From contig JAKSRF010000016.1 in NCBI GenBank assembly GCA_024403755.1, positions 1-33,485 of the forward strand: 33,485 nucleotides of DNA. Direction: 5' to 3'. Numbering within the stretch: position 1 is the first letter of the stretch; each line of letters starts with the position of its first letter. The DNA comes from Clostridia bacterium. Its GTDB lineage: Bacteria; Bacillota; Clostridia; Saccharofermentanales; Saccharofermentanaceae. Positions 1 to 8,540 of this stretch are shown here, in pieces. Position numbers and translations under genes: made by a program. The notes under the pieces are model-generated. The model ran no database searches. It saw only the letters and a program-made list of their open reading frames with translations, and was not told the DNA's origin.

Positions 1-51
1 CCGACAATACTTAGCTGGAGACGGCTCGGAAAGATAGGTTGCTGCCAGATT
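1..51 (+). rRNA. rrf: 5S ribosomal RNA, 3' end only
   Basis: The first ~50 bases match the 3' part of bacterial 5S rRNA as I know it: a stretch of the form CCGAnnATACTTnGCnGGAGAC followed by GGnAAGnTAGGTnGCTGCCAG. The 5' part lies outside the window. It is followed five bases later by tRNA-Asn, a normal end for a clostridial rRNA operon. The exact 3' end (around 49-52) is an estimate. Confidence 0.85.
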
Positions 52-55
52 AAAT

Positions 56-131
56 TCCTCCTTAGCTCAGTCGGTAGAGCACGCGGCTGTTAACCGCGTT
101 GTCGTTGGTTCGAGTCCAACAGGGGGAGCCA
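56..131 (+). tRNA. tRNA-Asn (GTT)
   Basis: Cloverleaf: acceptor stem 56-62 pairs with 121-127 (one G-T wobble), T8-A9 is followed by D-stem GCTC, the anticodon is GTT at 89-91, the T-arm has GGTTCGAGTCC, the discriminator base is G at 128, and CCA is encoded at 129-131. It is probably cotranscribed with the rRNA operon that ends just upstream and is closed by the terminator that follows. Confidence 0.95.
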
Positions 132-133
132 CT

Positions 134-163
134 AAGGTCATCTTTATGATGACCTTTTTTGTT
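134..163 (+). terminator. Rho-independent terminator of the rRNA/tRNA-Asn unit
   Basis: A perfect 9-bp stem, AAGGTCATC (134-142) with GATGACCTT (148-156), has a TTTAT loop and is followed by a T run to about 160. Confidence 0.9.
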
Positions 164-191
164 GCCACTTTTTTTGTTTTTGTGATATTAT
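162..191 (+). promoter_or_regulatory. Putative sigma-A promoter of the Nudix-NAD operon
   Basis: TTGCCA (162-167) and TATTAT (186-191) are separated by 18 bp, 31 bp before the Nudix start codon. The -35 begins right at the T tail of the preceding terminator. Confidence 0.5.
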
Positions 192-222
192 ATTTTTTGA
201 ATGTTATTTTCTAAGAGGTTTT

Positions 223-783
223 ATGTCAGAATTATTGGATATTGTAGATTTAAGCGGGAGACCTACAGGTGAGACTGTAGAACGCGAGACGGCTCATCGC
301 GACGGTATTTTACACAGAACGTCACATGTTTGGATTTTGAGACATCATGAGGGTGTTATTCAAATTCTTCTTCAATTAAGAAGTGATAGTAAGGATGCTT
401 TTCCGGGATGCTATGATATTTCGAGTGCAGGTCACATTCCTGCCGGTGAGGATTTCTTAACATCAGCAGTGCGTGAATTGAAGGAAGAACTCGGGGTAAG
501 TGTGAACAGTAATTCATTAAATTACTGCGGGCACAGACTTATTGAGATTGATGACTGCTTTCACGGCATAGATTTTCATGACAGACAGTTTTCCAACATT
601 TATGTTTTGTGGTTGGACAGAGATGAAGAAGATTTTGTTTTACAGGAAGAAGAAATCAGTTCGGTTAAGTGGATGGATTTTTATGATTGCTACAGTTCTG
701 TAAGTCGTAATTCCATAAAGCATTGTATTGATTTAGGTGAGATTGAGATGGTTCGCAATCTTTTCGAGAGCGAGTTCGTATAG
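223..783 (+). CDS. Nudix hydrolase
   Basis: 186 aa. The Nudix box (pattern GX5EX7REUXEEXGU) is complete at about residues 70-92: G70, E76, RE at 84-85 and EELGV at 88-92. This motif binds the divalent metal and cleaves nucleoside-diphosphate-linked substrates. The N-terminus (GETVERETAHRDGILHR, from about residue 16) and overall size resemble the isopentenyl-diphosphate-isomerase-like/YfcD branch of Nudix proteins, so the true substrate is open. ATG at 223 is preceded by AAGAGG at 213-218. It is the first gene of a run that continues into a nicotinamidase-like protein and NAD synthase, which makes a nucleotide or NAD-related substrate plausible, but that is inference. No signal peptide, so cytoplasmic. 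Confidence 0.85.
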   Translation: MSELLDIVDLSGRPTGETVERETAHRDGILHRTSHVWILRHHEGVIQILLQLRSDSKDAFPGCYDISSAGHIPAGEDFLTSAVRELKEELGVSVNSNSLNYCGHRLIEIDDCFHGIDFHDRQFSNIYVLWLDRDEEDFVLQEEEISSVKWMDFYDCYSSVSRNSIKHCIDLGEIEMVRNLFESEFV

Positions 784-811
784 TTTTATAATGTATGTAT
801 GGAGGTGTTTT

Positions 812-1345
812 ATGAAGAAGTTTTTAATTGTTGTTGATATGCAAAAGGATTTTGTAGATGGTACTCTCGGTACAGATGAAGCAGTAGCTATTGTTCCTAA
901 TGTTGTTAATAAGATTAAGGGATTTGACGGAAATATAATCTGTACTTTCGATACGCACTTTGATAATTATTTAGATTCTTCTGAAGGTAAGAAACTTCCT
1001 GTTGTTCATTGTATAAAGGATACAGAAGGATGGCAGCTTAATGCTGCCGTTTCCGAAGCATTACAAGGAAGAGAATTTAATGAGATTCATAAGATTACTT
1101 TCGGTTCACGTGATTTGCCTTCTCTTATTATGTCAATCGCAGGTGATGTTAATGATGAAGATTTGTCTATTGAATTAATAGGTCTTTGTACTGATATTTG
1201 TGTTGTGTCTAATGCTCTTTATCTTAAGGCTAATTTTCCGGAGGCTGAAATCAAGGTAGATTCTTCTTGTTGCGCCGGTGTTACTCCGTCGACGCATAAT
1301 GCTGCTCTTGATACGATGAGATGCTGCCAGATTGATGTTTTGTAA
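812..1345 (+). CDS. Nicotinamidase-like cysteine hydrolase (isochorismatase fold)
   Basis: 177 aa from ATG 812, which has a perfect GGAGG at 801-805; a longer upstream extension in the same frame (from 737) overlaps the Nudix gene and lacks a ribosome site, so I reject it. Isochorismatase-superfamily features are all present: catalytic Asp9 (VVDMQKDF), metal ligands Asp47 and His49 (FDTHFDNY) and His66 (VVHCIKDTEG), Lys94 (HKITFGS) and nucleophile Cys130 (GLCTDIC). The metal-binding D-x-H plus the HC-x-x-x-TEG segment are typical of nicotinamidase (PncA), which converts nicotinamide to nicotinate. At 177 aa it is a compact member. It sits 29 bp after the Nudix gene and 27 bp before nadE, supporting a role in NAD salvage. 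I am sure of the fold, less of the exact substrate. Confidence 0.8.
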   Translation: MKKFLIVVDMQKDFVDGTLGTDEAVAIVPNVVNKIKGFDGNIICTFDTHFDNYLDSSEGKKLPVVHCIKDTEGWQLNAAVSEALQGREFNEIHKITFGSRDLPSLIMSIAGDVNDEDLSIELIGLCTDICVVSNALYLKANFPEAEIKVDSSCCAGVTPSTHNAALDTMRCCQIDVL

Positions 1346-1372
1346 TTTGATTTTTTGTGGAGGATAGTATTT

Positions 1373-2101
1373 ATGTTTAATGCTGAGAAGGTTAAGAATC
1401 AATGTGTTGAATGGATACGGGATTTTTTTGCTGATAACGGTCCTGATTGCAATGCAGTAATCGGTATTTCAGGCGGTAAGGACAGTTCCATAGCAGCAGC
1501 GCTTTGTGTTGAAGCTTTGGGTGCCGACCGTGTAATCGGTGTTTTAATGCCTTGCGGTATCCAGCATGATATTGATATGGCAAGACTTCTTGTTGAGACA
1601 TTGGGTATTAAATCTTTCGAGGTTAATATTAAAGAGACGATAGATGCTGTTACAAAAGCTATTCCTTTTGAATTATCAACTCAAAGTAAGACTAATCTTC
1701 CTCCGAGAATAAGAATGGCTACTCTGTATGCTGTATCACAGAGTCATAACGGACGTGTGGTTAATACATGTAATCTTTCAGAGGATTGGGTAGGATATTC
1801 AACAAGATATGGTGATGCGGCAGGTGATTTCAGTCCGATGAGCCATTTAACGGTGGATGAGGTTAAGCAGATCGGAAGACTGCTTAATTTGCCTGATATT
1901 CTTATTGATAAAACTCCGATTGACGGTTTATGCGGTAAAACGGACGAGGATAATTTGGGATTTACATATGCCGAATTGGATCGTTATATAAGAGAAGGAA
2001 AGATTGATGATATGGCGAAGAAGGAAAGAATAGATCGACTTCACAGAAACAATCTTTTTAAACTTCAGTTGATGCCTTCTTTTATTCCTGAAGAGCTGTA
2101 A
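1373..2101 (+). CDS. nadE: NAD(+) synthase, ammonia-dependent type
   Basis: 242 aa. It amidates nicotinate adenine dinucleotide to NAD+ using ATP. The PP-loop SGGKDS is at residues 33-38, and the later conserved segments NTCNLSEDWVGYSTRYGDAAG (about residue 140-160), LTVDEVKQIGRLL and DGLCGKTDEDNLGFTY are present. There is no N-terminal nitrilase-type glutaminase domain, so it should use free ammonia (the short bacterial form). ATG 1373 is chosen because GGAGG lies at 1359-1363; an in-frame TTG at 1355 would put the ribosome site inside the gene. It lies directly after the nicotinamidase-like gene, giving two steps of the same NAD salvage route side by side. Confidence 0.92.
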   Translation: MFNAEKVKNQCVEWIRDFFADNGPDCNAVIGISGGKDSSIAAALCVEALGADRVIGVLMPCGIQHDIDMARLLVETLGIKSFEVNIKETIDAVTKAIPFELSTQSKTNLPPRIRMATLYAVSQSHNGRVVNTCNLSEDWVGYSTRYGDAAGDFSPMSHLTVDEVKQIGRLLNLPDILIDKTPIDGLCGKTDEDNLGFTYAELDRYIREGKIDDMAKKERIDRLHRNNLFKLQLMPSFIPEEL

Positions 2102-2109
2102 TTTATCTC

Positions 2110-3165
2110 ATGGCAATTCTACTAGATGACGGTAAGAAGCAGTACAAAGCAAATCTTCATGCACATTCAACCGAGTCAGACGGAAAACTCAGTGTTAACG
2201 AATTGACGGTTAAATACAAAGCTGAAGGTTATTCTGTGTTGGCTATAACCGATCATGAGACTCCGCTTCGTCACTCAGATTTAAGTACCGATGATTTTCT
2301 TCTTCTGGACGGATATGAAGCATATATCAGACCTTCCAGTAAGTGCATATTTAACCGATTTAAGCCCGAAATTCATTTAAATCTGATTGCAAAATCGCAA
2401 TCCAATAAGGAAGAGTGGATGGAAGCCGGTCATCTTCCTTATCTTGGGTATAATTTCTTTTACACTAAGTATTTTGATAAGAAATCAGCAAAGAAATTAG
2501 ATGTAGCAAGGAAATTAAAGAGAAGACGCTTTACTACACATTTTATAAATAGTTTTATTGAGTGCGCTCATGATGCCGGATACTTTGTTTTTCTCAATCA
2601 TCCGTATTGGTCCATGATGGAACAAAAAGAGTTGTTTGAATTAAACGGTATTGATTCCGTCGAGATATTCAATTATTCATCGATGCTTGTTAATGATGAT
2701 GAAGGTGATGTAAAATTTTATGATTCATTGTTAAGGCATAATAAAAGAACTTACATAATTAAGAAAGACGACAAGAAACCTTTTTGTCACGGTTCCGATG
2801 ATAATCATAACAGTAATAAGGAAATTGACGATTCATTTGGTGCTTTCACATACATTTTGGCAGATTCTTTGGATTATGATTCAATAAGTAAAGCTATAGA
2901 GAAGGGCGATTATTACGCTTCAACAGGTCCTAGAATAAAAAAGATTGAAATAAGCGGGAACAATGCACATATTTGGACGGATGATTGCAAATCAATCATC
3001 ATGCATGTCACACCGAAGTTTTCCTGCCGAAAATATTCTAAGGATGATGAACCATTAAATGAAGCGGTCTTTAAGATACCCGGAAGCTGTAATTTTGTAT
3101 ATTTTTCTGTAAGAGATAAAGAAGGGAAAAGAGCAGTTACCAGGTATTATGACGTAAAGCACTGA
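2110..3165 (+). CDS. PHP-domain phosphoesterase
   Basis: 351 aa. Polymerase-and-histidinol-phosphatase fold: HAHSTESDG (His17, His19, Asp24), ITDHE (Asp48, His49, Glu50), FLNHP (His164) and CHGSDDNHN (His227, Asp230, His233) supply the expected trinuclear-metal ligands. Family members hydrolyse phosphoesters, such as 3',5'-bisphosphonucleotides (YciV/TrpH type) or small phosphorylated metabolites. A C-terminal ~70 residues (from about 280) look like a separate beta-rich tail. It starts 9 bp after the nadE stop without a clear ribosome site, so it is probably translationally coupled to nadE. Its place in an NAD operon could mean a nucleotide substrate, but the sequence does not decide this. 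Confidence 0.8.
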   Translation: MAILLDDGKKQYKANLHAHSTESDGKLSVNELTVKYKAEGYSVLAITDHETPLRHSDLSTDDFLLLDGYEAYIRPSSKCIFNRFKPEIHLNLIAKSQSNKEEWMEAGHLPYLGYNFFYTKYFDKKSAKKLDVARKLKRRRFTTHFINSFIECAHDAGYFVFLNHPYWSMMEQKELFELNGIDSVEIFNYSSMLVNDDEGDVKFYDSLLRHNKRTYIIKKDDKKPFCHGSDDNHNSNKEIDDSFGAFTYILADSLDYDSISKAIEKGDYYASTGPRIKKIEISGNNAHIWTDDCKSIIMHVTPKFSCRKYSKDDEPLNEAVFKIPGSCNFVYFSVRDKEGKRAVTRYYDVKH

Positions 3166-3178
3166 AATATGGTAATAT
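3149..3178 (+). promoter_or_regulatory. Putative promoter of the first yfhO-type gene
   Basis: ATGACG (3149-3154) and TAATAT (3173-3178) are separated by 18 bp, with an extended TGG before the -10. The -35 is weak and lies inside the end of the PHP gene. Confidence 0.35.
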
Positions 3179-3218
3179 ATTGATTCAGCAAACAGTTTTT
3201 TGAATAAAGGATTTTGAT

Positions 3219-6026
3219 ATGGAAGCCAGTATAGATAGTAATATTTCGACATTAAAGAGAAGAAGACTTAATTCTACAATCTTGTATTATATTTCTGCAT
3301 TTGCATTGCCGTTTCTTTTTACATTAATTGTCTTTATAATTGCAGGTATTTATCCATTCGGAGCGAGAACTTTGCTAACTGTTGATTGTTATCATCAGTA
3401 TGTTCCGTTTTTAATTGAATTCAGAAATAAGGTTTTGTCGGGTGAGTCACTGTTCTATACTTGGAATAACGGTTTAGGTATGGAGTATTATGCTGCTTTT
3501 GCTAATTATTGCTCGAGTCCGCTGAATATATTTGCATTATTTTTTACTGCAAAAACAATGCCGATTTTTGTTCTCATAGTTACTACAGTAAGAGCAGGAT
3601 TAGCATCACTCTTTATGATGTTGTTTTTGTCTGATTCAGAGAAAAGAAAACCTGACATGATAACATTATCCTTTTCCGTTATGTATGCATTATGCGGATG
3701 GTTTCTTACTGATTTCTGGAATATCATGTGGTGTGATGCTTTGGTTTTATTGCCGCTTATATGCTACGGACTTCGCCAAATGCTTTTTAAAGGGAAATAT
3801 GCCGTATATGTGCTTTCTCTTTTTGCAGCTATTGCCAGTAACTATTATTCAGGATATTTTCTGTGTCTGTTTTTAGTATTGTTTGCTCCTGTTATGTATA
3901 TTACAGAGGCTGTCGGCAAAAATGAAAAAAATAACGGTGGTACGGAATTATCTGTCGGAAGTTTCTTCAAATGTGTCGGACGCTTCGCTTTAGGAAGTAT
4001 AGCAGCGGGATGTATGACGGCAATAATTACGATTCCTACTTTCTTTATTCTTCAGAATACTTCAGCGACGGGGGCGAATTTGGAGTGGAATTTCAAATTA
4101 GAGAATGATTTGTTTGATTTTCTGGGTAGATTTTTTGTCTGTGCCAATCCGAATATACGAGACGGAATGGCTAACGTGTATTCAGGAACACTTACTGTGT
4201 TTTTGCTTCCTTTGTTTTTTATGGCTCCGAAATGTACGGGGATTAAACTCAGACACAAGATTTGCTACGGTTTTCTTCTTACCGTGCTTTATCTCAGTTT
4301 GACCAACAGAACACTTACATTTATCTGGCATGGATTCCATTTTCCTAATCAGATACCTCACAGAGAATCTTTTCTCATGAGTTTTGTATTGGTATACATG
4401 GCTTTCAAGGTGATTCGAAATATCCGTGCTTATGAGAGAAATATCATTTCAAGAATTGCTGTGTTGTATATTGGTTTTGTTTTCCTTTTCGAAAAGCTGG
4501 GTGAAGGAAAAGAAAGCTATGCACAATTCTTTATTTCAATTCTGTTTATAACATTAGTCGGAGCAATATTATACAGTATCAGAACAGCTTCAAAATCAAG
4601 AAAGGGACTCGCATGCACTTTAACGGCGGTGGTATTATGCGAATCATTTATTGCTGCTACATTTATAATTTGTACAGTAGGCGAAAATGAGTCCTTTCCG
4701 AGTTATGACTATTACGGTAAGAATTATTCAGAGATTCAAGACTATTTTGACGGAGTTATCAATTCTGATGACCACAGCATATTTGAACGGACAGAAATAT
4801 ATCCGAATTATATCTGTAATATTGAGTCAGTGTATGATTTAAAAGGCATATCGGTTTTCTCTTCAACTGCAAGAGAGTCCTTTGTTAAGTATATGGAGAA
4901 TTACGGTCTGGCGAGCAACGGAATAAACTCAATTCGTGCATTCGGATTGACAAGGCCGACTGCTTCGCTATTCGGAATCAGAAATGCAGTTACAACCACA
5001 GTTACTAATAATGTTCCCCTATTTTTTGATAAAGTAACTGAAGTGTCAGACAGCGTTAAAGTGTATGAGAATAAGGATGCTCTCAGTGTAGGTTATATGG
5101 TATCGGAAGATATGTTGGATTATGCGCCTGATTCGGTAAATATGGATCCATTTGTTGACTTAAATGATTTAACTCGTGCCATGGGCTACAACGCTGATTT
5201 ATATCAGAGGGTATTCGCATCGGATGACGGCTGTGAGGGTGCCAAGGTTATTACAGATAACATATCGGATTTATGTTATAACGTTACAGAAAACGGAAAG
5301 GTTGTTTTGAATTTCAGTGTTTCCGGTACCTATGAGGGCAGTGATGTTTATGTTTATATCCAATCTACCTCAGACGGAAAAGTAACTGTACTTCAGGAGG
5401 CTGAGTCACAGAATAAACCGTTTGATGTTAAATCAAAGCAGATTATCAGCATAGGAAAATATCACGGTGAGCCTATAAAGGTCAAAGCTGAATATGCTTC
5501 GGCAAAATCCGGAATGTTCCGTGTATATGTTTATGAAGTAAATGAAGAAAATTATCATGAGATGCTTGATTTATTGGATGATAATCAGTTAAATGTAACA
5601 GATTATACTTCAGATACTTTGACAGGTGATATTACAGCAACGCAAGATGGTTTACTACTTCTTACAATTCCGTATTCAGAAGGATTTGTTGCTGAAGTTG
5701 ACGGTAAGGAAGCTGAATTATTATCTGTTCAGGATGCTTTATGTGCTATAAAACTTTCTTCGGGAACTCATCATGTTGTGGTAAAGTATTTACCGCCGTT
5801 TTTCTCACTCGGTGAGGCTGTGACGCTTGCCGGCATTATTATGTTACTGTTGTTGATTGTAATTCCTCGAATTACAGCATACATAAAGAGCAAAAAGTCT
5901 GACAAAGCTACCCTTGCAGTGTCGGATACTGTTGATTCAGTTGCCGATAGTGAAAGTACAGCGGAAGCTGAAAGTGAGGTTATTGAAGCAGTAATGTCTG
6001 CTTCTTCTGAGCCTTCTCAAGAATAG
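3219..6026 (+). CDS. YfhO-family membrane glycosyltransferase, copy 1
   Basis: 935 aa, with many hydrophobic segments: one at about residues 25-45, a cluster from about 105 to 480, and a last one near 870-890. The first outer loop holds the family signature DCYHQYVPFL and then WNNGLGMEYY; an acidic residue here is the proposed catalytic position of these GT-C-type enzymes. The long extracytoplasmic domain ends in the usual VDGKEAE...GTHHVVVKYLPP pattern before the final membrane helix. YfhO (studied in Bacillus with CsbB) moves sugars from undecaprenyl phosphate onto cell-wall polymers. ATG 3219 follows AAAGG at 3206-3210. The C-terminal ~45 residues are a cytoplasmic Ser/Glu/Ala-rich tail. 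The 3' end overlaps a convergent gene by 10 bp. No lipid-sugar synthase sits beside this copy; the nearest is at 13700-14647. Confidence 0.85.
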   Translation: MEASIDSNISTLKRRRLNSTILYYISAFALPFLFTLIVFIIAGIYPFGARTLLTVDCYHQYVPFLIEFRNKVLSGESLFYTWNNGLGMEYYAAFANYCSSPLNIFALFFTAKTMPIFVLIVTTVRAGLASLFMMLFLSDSEKRKPDMITLSFSVMYALCGWFLTDFWNIMWCDALVLLPLICYGLRQMLFKGKYAVYVLSLFAAIASNYYSGYFLCLFLVLFAPVMYITEAVGKNEKNNGGTELSVGSFFKCVGRFALGSIAAGCMTAIITIPTFFILQNTSATGANLEWNFKLENDLFDFLGRFFVCANPNIRDGMANVYSGTLTVFLLPLFFMAPKCTGIKLRHKICYGFLLTVLYLSLTNRTLTFIWHGFHFPNQIPHRESFLMSFVLVYMAFKVIRNIRAYERNIISRIAVLYIGFVFLFEKLGEGKESYAQFFISILFITLVGAILYSIRTASKSRKGLACTLTAVVLCESFIAATFIICTVGENESFPSYDYYGKNYSEIQDYFDGVINSDDHSIFERTEIYPNYICNIESVYDLKGISVFSSTARESFVKYMENYGLASNGINSIRAFGLTRPTASLFGIRNAVTTTVTNNVPLFFDKVTEVSDSVKVYENKDALSVGYMVSEDMLDYAPDSVNMDPFVDLNDLTRAMGYNADLYQRVFASDDGCEGAKVITDNISDLCYNVTENGKVVLNFSVSGTYEGSDVYVYIQSTSDGKVTVLQEAESQNKPFDVKSKQIISIGKYHGEPIKVKAEYASAKSGMFRVYVYEVNEENYHEMLDLLDDNQLNVTDYTSDTLTGDITATQDGLLLLTIPYSEGFVAEVDGKEAELLSVQDALCAIKLSSGTHHVVVKYLPPFFSLGEAVTLAGIIMLLLLIVIPRITAYIKSKKSDKATLAVSDTVDSVADSESTAEAESEVIEAVMSASSEPSQE

Positions 6027-6862
6027 AATGCCCACATATCTTCAATTTGATAGGATAATTCGTTGTATGACCATATTTTATTTGTACGTTCTTCGCTGAA
6101 GGAATCCTTAATAATAAATCCGTCTTCACAATATCCGGAGATTACAATGAAGTGTCCTTCAGATGTGAAATCACCTGGCCCCATTATGCAAATGATAGGG
6201 TTATTATTGTCCAAAGCATTCTTCATTTCTTCTTCTTCATTCAGTAAAGAATAAGAATATACACCGAAGGCCTCACAACCTTCAGACATCAGGTCCCATG
6301 CAGTTCCGTTGCCCGGAATGCAGTAGTCGTTTTCAATTGCGTAATAGGCTATAAAATCAGGTGAGAAGCTTTCATCACCGGTGAGATATACGACTACCAT
6401 TGAGAGAGCTGTCGGACCGCAACCCGTATATCCGACAAGTCCCGTCCCATATTCATTGTAACCCCATCTGGCATCGTATTGCGAGAAATAGGGTATATCA
6501 CCGTTTGCAATTTCAACGTCTTCACTTATATCAACATCATATTCTTTGAGATGAGCCGTAGGATAATTGTATACATAATCCAATGTCTCAGGATTGCGTG
6601 TAATCAATTCAGAGAGATCCGGTGTGAACAAATCCGGATTATCGTTTATATAACGTATTTTTGCATTTTTGAATAAATCATTGTTGTTCGTATTGTCGGA
6701 GCTATTCATTTCAGCAAAAATAACATTGTTACAATTATTAGAATCTTCCTCGTCTGTCGAGTTTATACTCGCGTAGTAATACATGATTGTTGTGAAGGTG
6801 CCTGCAGCGATTAAACCCATAATACCTATACCGAGGATAATAGTCTTAATGTTATTTTTCAT
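6017..6862 (-). CDS. Membrane-anchored C39-like cysteine peptidase
   Basis: 281 aa. An N-terminal hydrophobic segment (about residues 8-30) anchors or exports the protein; an Asn/Asp/Ser-rich spacer follows to about residue 65. The C39-like (Peptidase_C39_2) domain starts near IPYFSQYDARWGY (about 123-135) and has nucleophile Cys148 in YTGCGPTALSMV, His237 in EGHFIVISGY and Asp253 in IKDSFS: a full papain-like triad. Such stand-alone domains act on the cell surface in Bacillota; substrates are mostly unknown, and it is not fused to an ABC transporter as in bacteriocin exporters. Minus-strand GGGAG precedes the ATG by about seven bases. The stop lies inside the end of the yfhO gene, so the two converge with no terminator between them. 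Confidence 0.8.
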   Translation of the reverse strand: MKNNIKTIILGIGIMGLIAAGTFTTIMYYYASINSTDEEDSNNCNNVIFAEMNSSDNTNNNDLFKNAKIRYINDNPDLFTPDLSELITRNPETLDYVYNYPTAHLKEYDVDISEDVEIANGDIPYFSQYDARWGYNEYGTGLVGYTGCGPTALSMVVVYLTGDESFSPDFIAYYAIENDYCIPGNGTAWDLMSEGCEAFGVYSYSLLNEEEEMKNALDNNNPIICIMGPGDFTSEGHFIVISGYCEDGFIIKDSFSEERTNKIWSYNELSYQIEDMWAFYS

Positions 6863-7007
6863 AGTAATCTCCCAACTGTTTGATGTATATATTATCGGAA
6901 ACTAATATTAAGATATGTCTGATGAAGGTTTTAAAAAAACATTAAGAAGTTCGAAAGAAATATGTTATCATAAGCAATAGAGAAAGAATTTGGTGAGGAG
7001 CTGTGTT
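6863..7007. other. Divergent intergenic region between the C39-like peptidase and the DHH gene
   Basis: 145 bp. On the plus strand TGTTATCAT at 6963-6971 is a plausible extended -10 for the DHH gene, with only a poor -35 near 6943. On the minus strand the AT-rich stretch 6880-6900 could hold the peptidase promoter. I see no stable hairpin or riboswitch. Confidence 0.4.
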
Positions 7008-8540
7008 ATGAGACTGGAAGATTTACTAATTTATAATCCAATTGTTATTCAATGTCATAATTTTCCGGATGCAGATGCAATTGCATCCGCCTATGGATTG
7101 TATCTTTATTTTTTGAGCAAGGGTAAGGATGCTTCTATTATCTATTCAGGTAAAGAGGAAATACAAAAGTCCAATCTAAAGTTAATGTGTTATGAATTAA
7201 AGATTCCGATACAGTATGTCAAAGAAGCTCCGGTGGCTTTAAATGAAGTAAATTCACTGTTGATAACGGTTGATTGTCAGTACGGTGCCAAAAATGTAGA
7301 GAAATTTGACGCAAAAAATATTGCAATAATTGATCATCACAGAATAGAAGTTGAATATAATCAGAATTGTATGATTGTTCCATCATACGGCGCTTGTTCT
7401 ACCGTAATATGGAAGCTTCTTCTTGACGCAGGTTTTGATGCCAATACAGATGAGAATCTGTCAACCGCTCTTTATTACGGTTTGTATATGGATACTAAAG
7501 AATTTGCTGAGATAGAACACCCGGTTGATCGAGATGCTGCAGATATGCTTAAGCATAATACAATGAAAGTGCTCTTGTTTAAGAATTCAAATATTTCATT
7601 GAAGGAACTGGAAACAGCAGGAATTGCACTTCTTCGTTATTCGTATAACGATGATTATTCATTTGCTGTATGTAAATCCAATGAATGCGATCCTAATGTC
7701 CTCGGAATAATCAGTGACTTTCTGATTATGGTTGATTCAATAAAAATTTGTGTTGCTTATTGTAAAACTCACGGTGGCTTTAAATACTCCGTAAGAAGTT
7801 GCGTACGTGAAGTTGATGCAAGTCAGCTTGCTGCATTTTTGGCTGAGAAGATGGGTTCAGGCGGAGGTCATTATGATAAAGCGGGCGGATTTATAAGTGA
7901 GGCTCTTTTCGAAGAAAAATTTCCGACTCTTCATTCTGAGGGATATTTTAACAATAAGATGGTTGAATATTTTGATATGTACGATATGGTATATCCCGAT
8001 GAGTATGATATTGAAATCGATAAATGCCAATCATATATTAAGCGTAAGCGCGAGATTGGTTGCGTAAAAATGAGCGAGGTAATGCCTGTCGGAACAGAAG
8101 TTAATATACGTACGATTGAAGGCGATATGGATTTGGTTACTACAGATGATTTATATGCATTGATAGGAATAAAGGGCGAGGTATATACCAACCTTGCTGA
8201 CAAATTTGAGCGTTCATACGAGATAGTTTCAGATACGTATGATTTCGAGAAATGTGTTTTGGATCCGATTTATGAACCGAGCATTCGTAACATGAGAAAC
8301 GGTGACACTGTTTCATTGGTGTCATATGCCAAGACTTGCGTTTCTAAGGGAACCACACGCATTTTTGCCAAACAATTGGACAAACATGTTAAGGTCTTTT
8401 CAAATTGGGATACATCGAAATATTGGGTAGGAAAACCGGGTGATTATATTGCCTGTCGTACTGATGATTATCATGATGTGTATATTATTGATCGTGATGT
8501 ATTCAATGAAAGTTATGCGTTGGCAGGTGAAGAGAATTGA
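7008..8540 (+). CDS. DHH-family phosphoesterase (NrnA-like) with C-terminal extension
   Basis: 510 aa. N-terminal DHH domain: DADAIAS (Asp21, Asp23), TVDCQ (Asp89), IIDHH (Asp109-His110-His111) and an aspartate near YMDT (162); the DHHA1 substrate-binding part is GSGGGHYDKAGG at 283-294. Relatives (NrnA, RecJ-like, cyclic-dinucleotide phosphodiesterases) degrade oligoribonucleotides, pAp or pApA. NrnA is about 310-320 aa; here roughly 180 extra residues follow position 330, ending with GKPGDYIACRTDD and a YIIDRDVF tail that resembles PGDY-type modules seen in other proteins. ATG 7008 follows GAGGAG at 6995-7000; the in-frame upstream extension has no ribosome site. The gene heads a coupled run with maf and mntP. 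Confidence 0.82.
   Translation: MRLEDLLIYNPIVIQCHNFPDADAIASAYGLYLYFLSKGKDASIIYSGKEEIQKSNLKLMCYELKIPIQYVKEAPVALNEVNSLLITVDCQYGAKNVEKFDAKNIAIIDHHRIEVEYNQNCMIVPSYGACSTVIWKLLLDAGFDANTDENLSTALYYGLYMDTKEFAEIEHPVDRDAADMLKHNTMKVLLFKNSNISLKELETAGIALLRYSYNDDYSFAVCKSNECDPNVLGIISDFLIMVDSIKICVAYCKTHGGFKYSVRSCVREVDASQLAAFLAEKMGSGGGHYDKAGGFISEALFEEKFPTLHSEGYFNNKMVEYFDMYDMVYPDEYDIEIDKCQSYIKRKREIGCVKMSEVMPVGTEVNIRTIEGDMDLVTTDDLYALIGIKGEVYTNLADKFERSYEIVSDTYDFEKCVLDPIYEPSIRNMRNGDTVSLVSYAKTCVSKGTTRIFAKQLDKHVKVFSNWDTSKYWVGKPGDYIACRTDDYHDVYIIDRDVFNESYALAGEEN

Noticed and set aside
737..811. Longer N-terminus for the nicotinamidase-like gene
   Set aside because: It would overlap the Nudix gene, lacks a ribosome site, and the conserved N-terminus begins at ATG 812 behind a perfect GGAGG.
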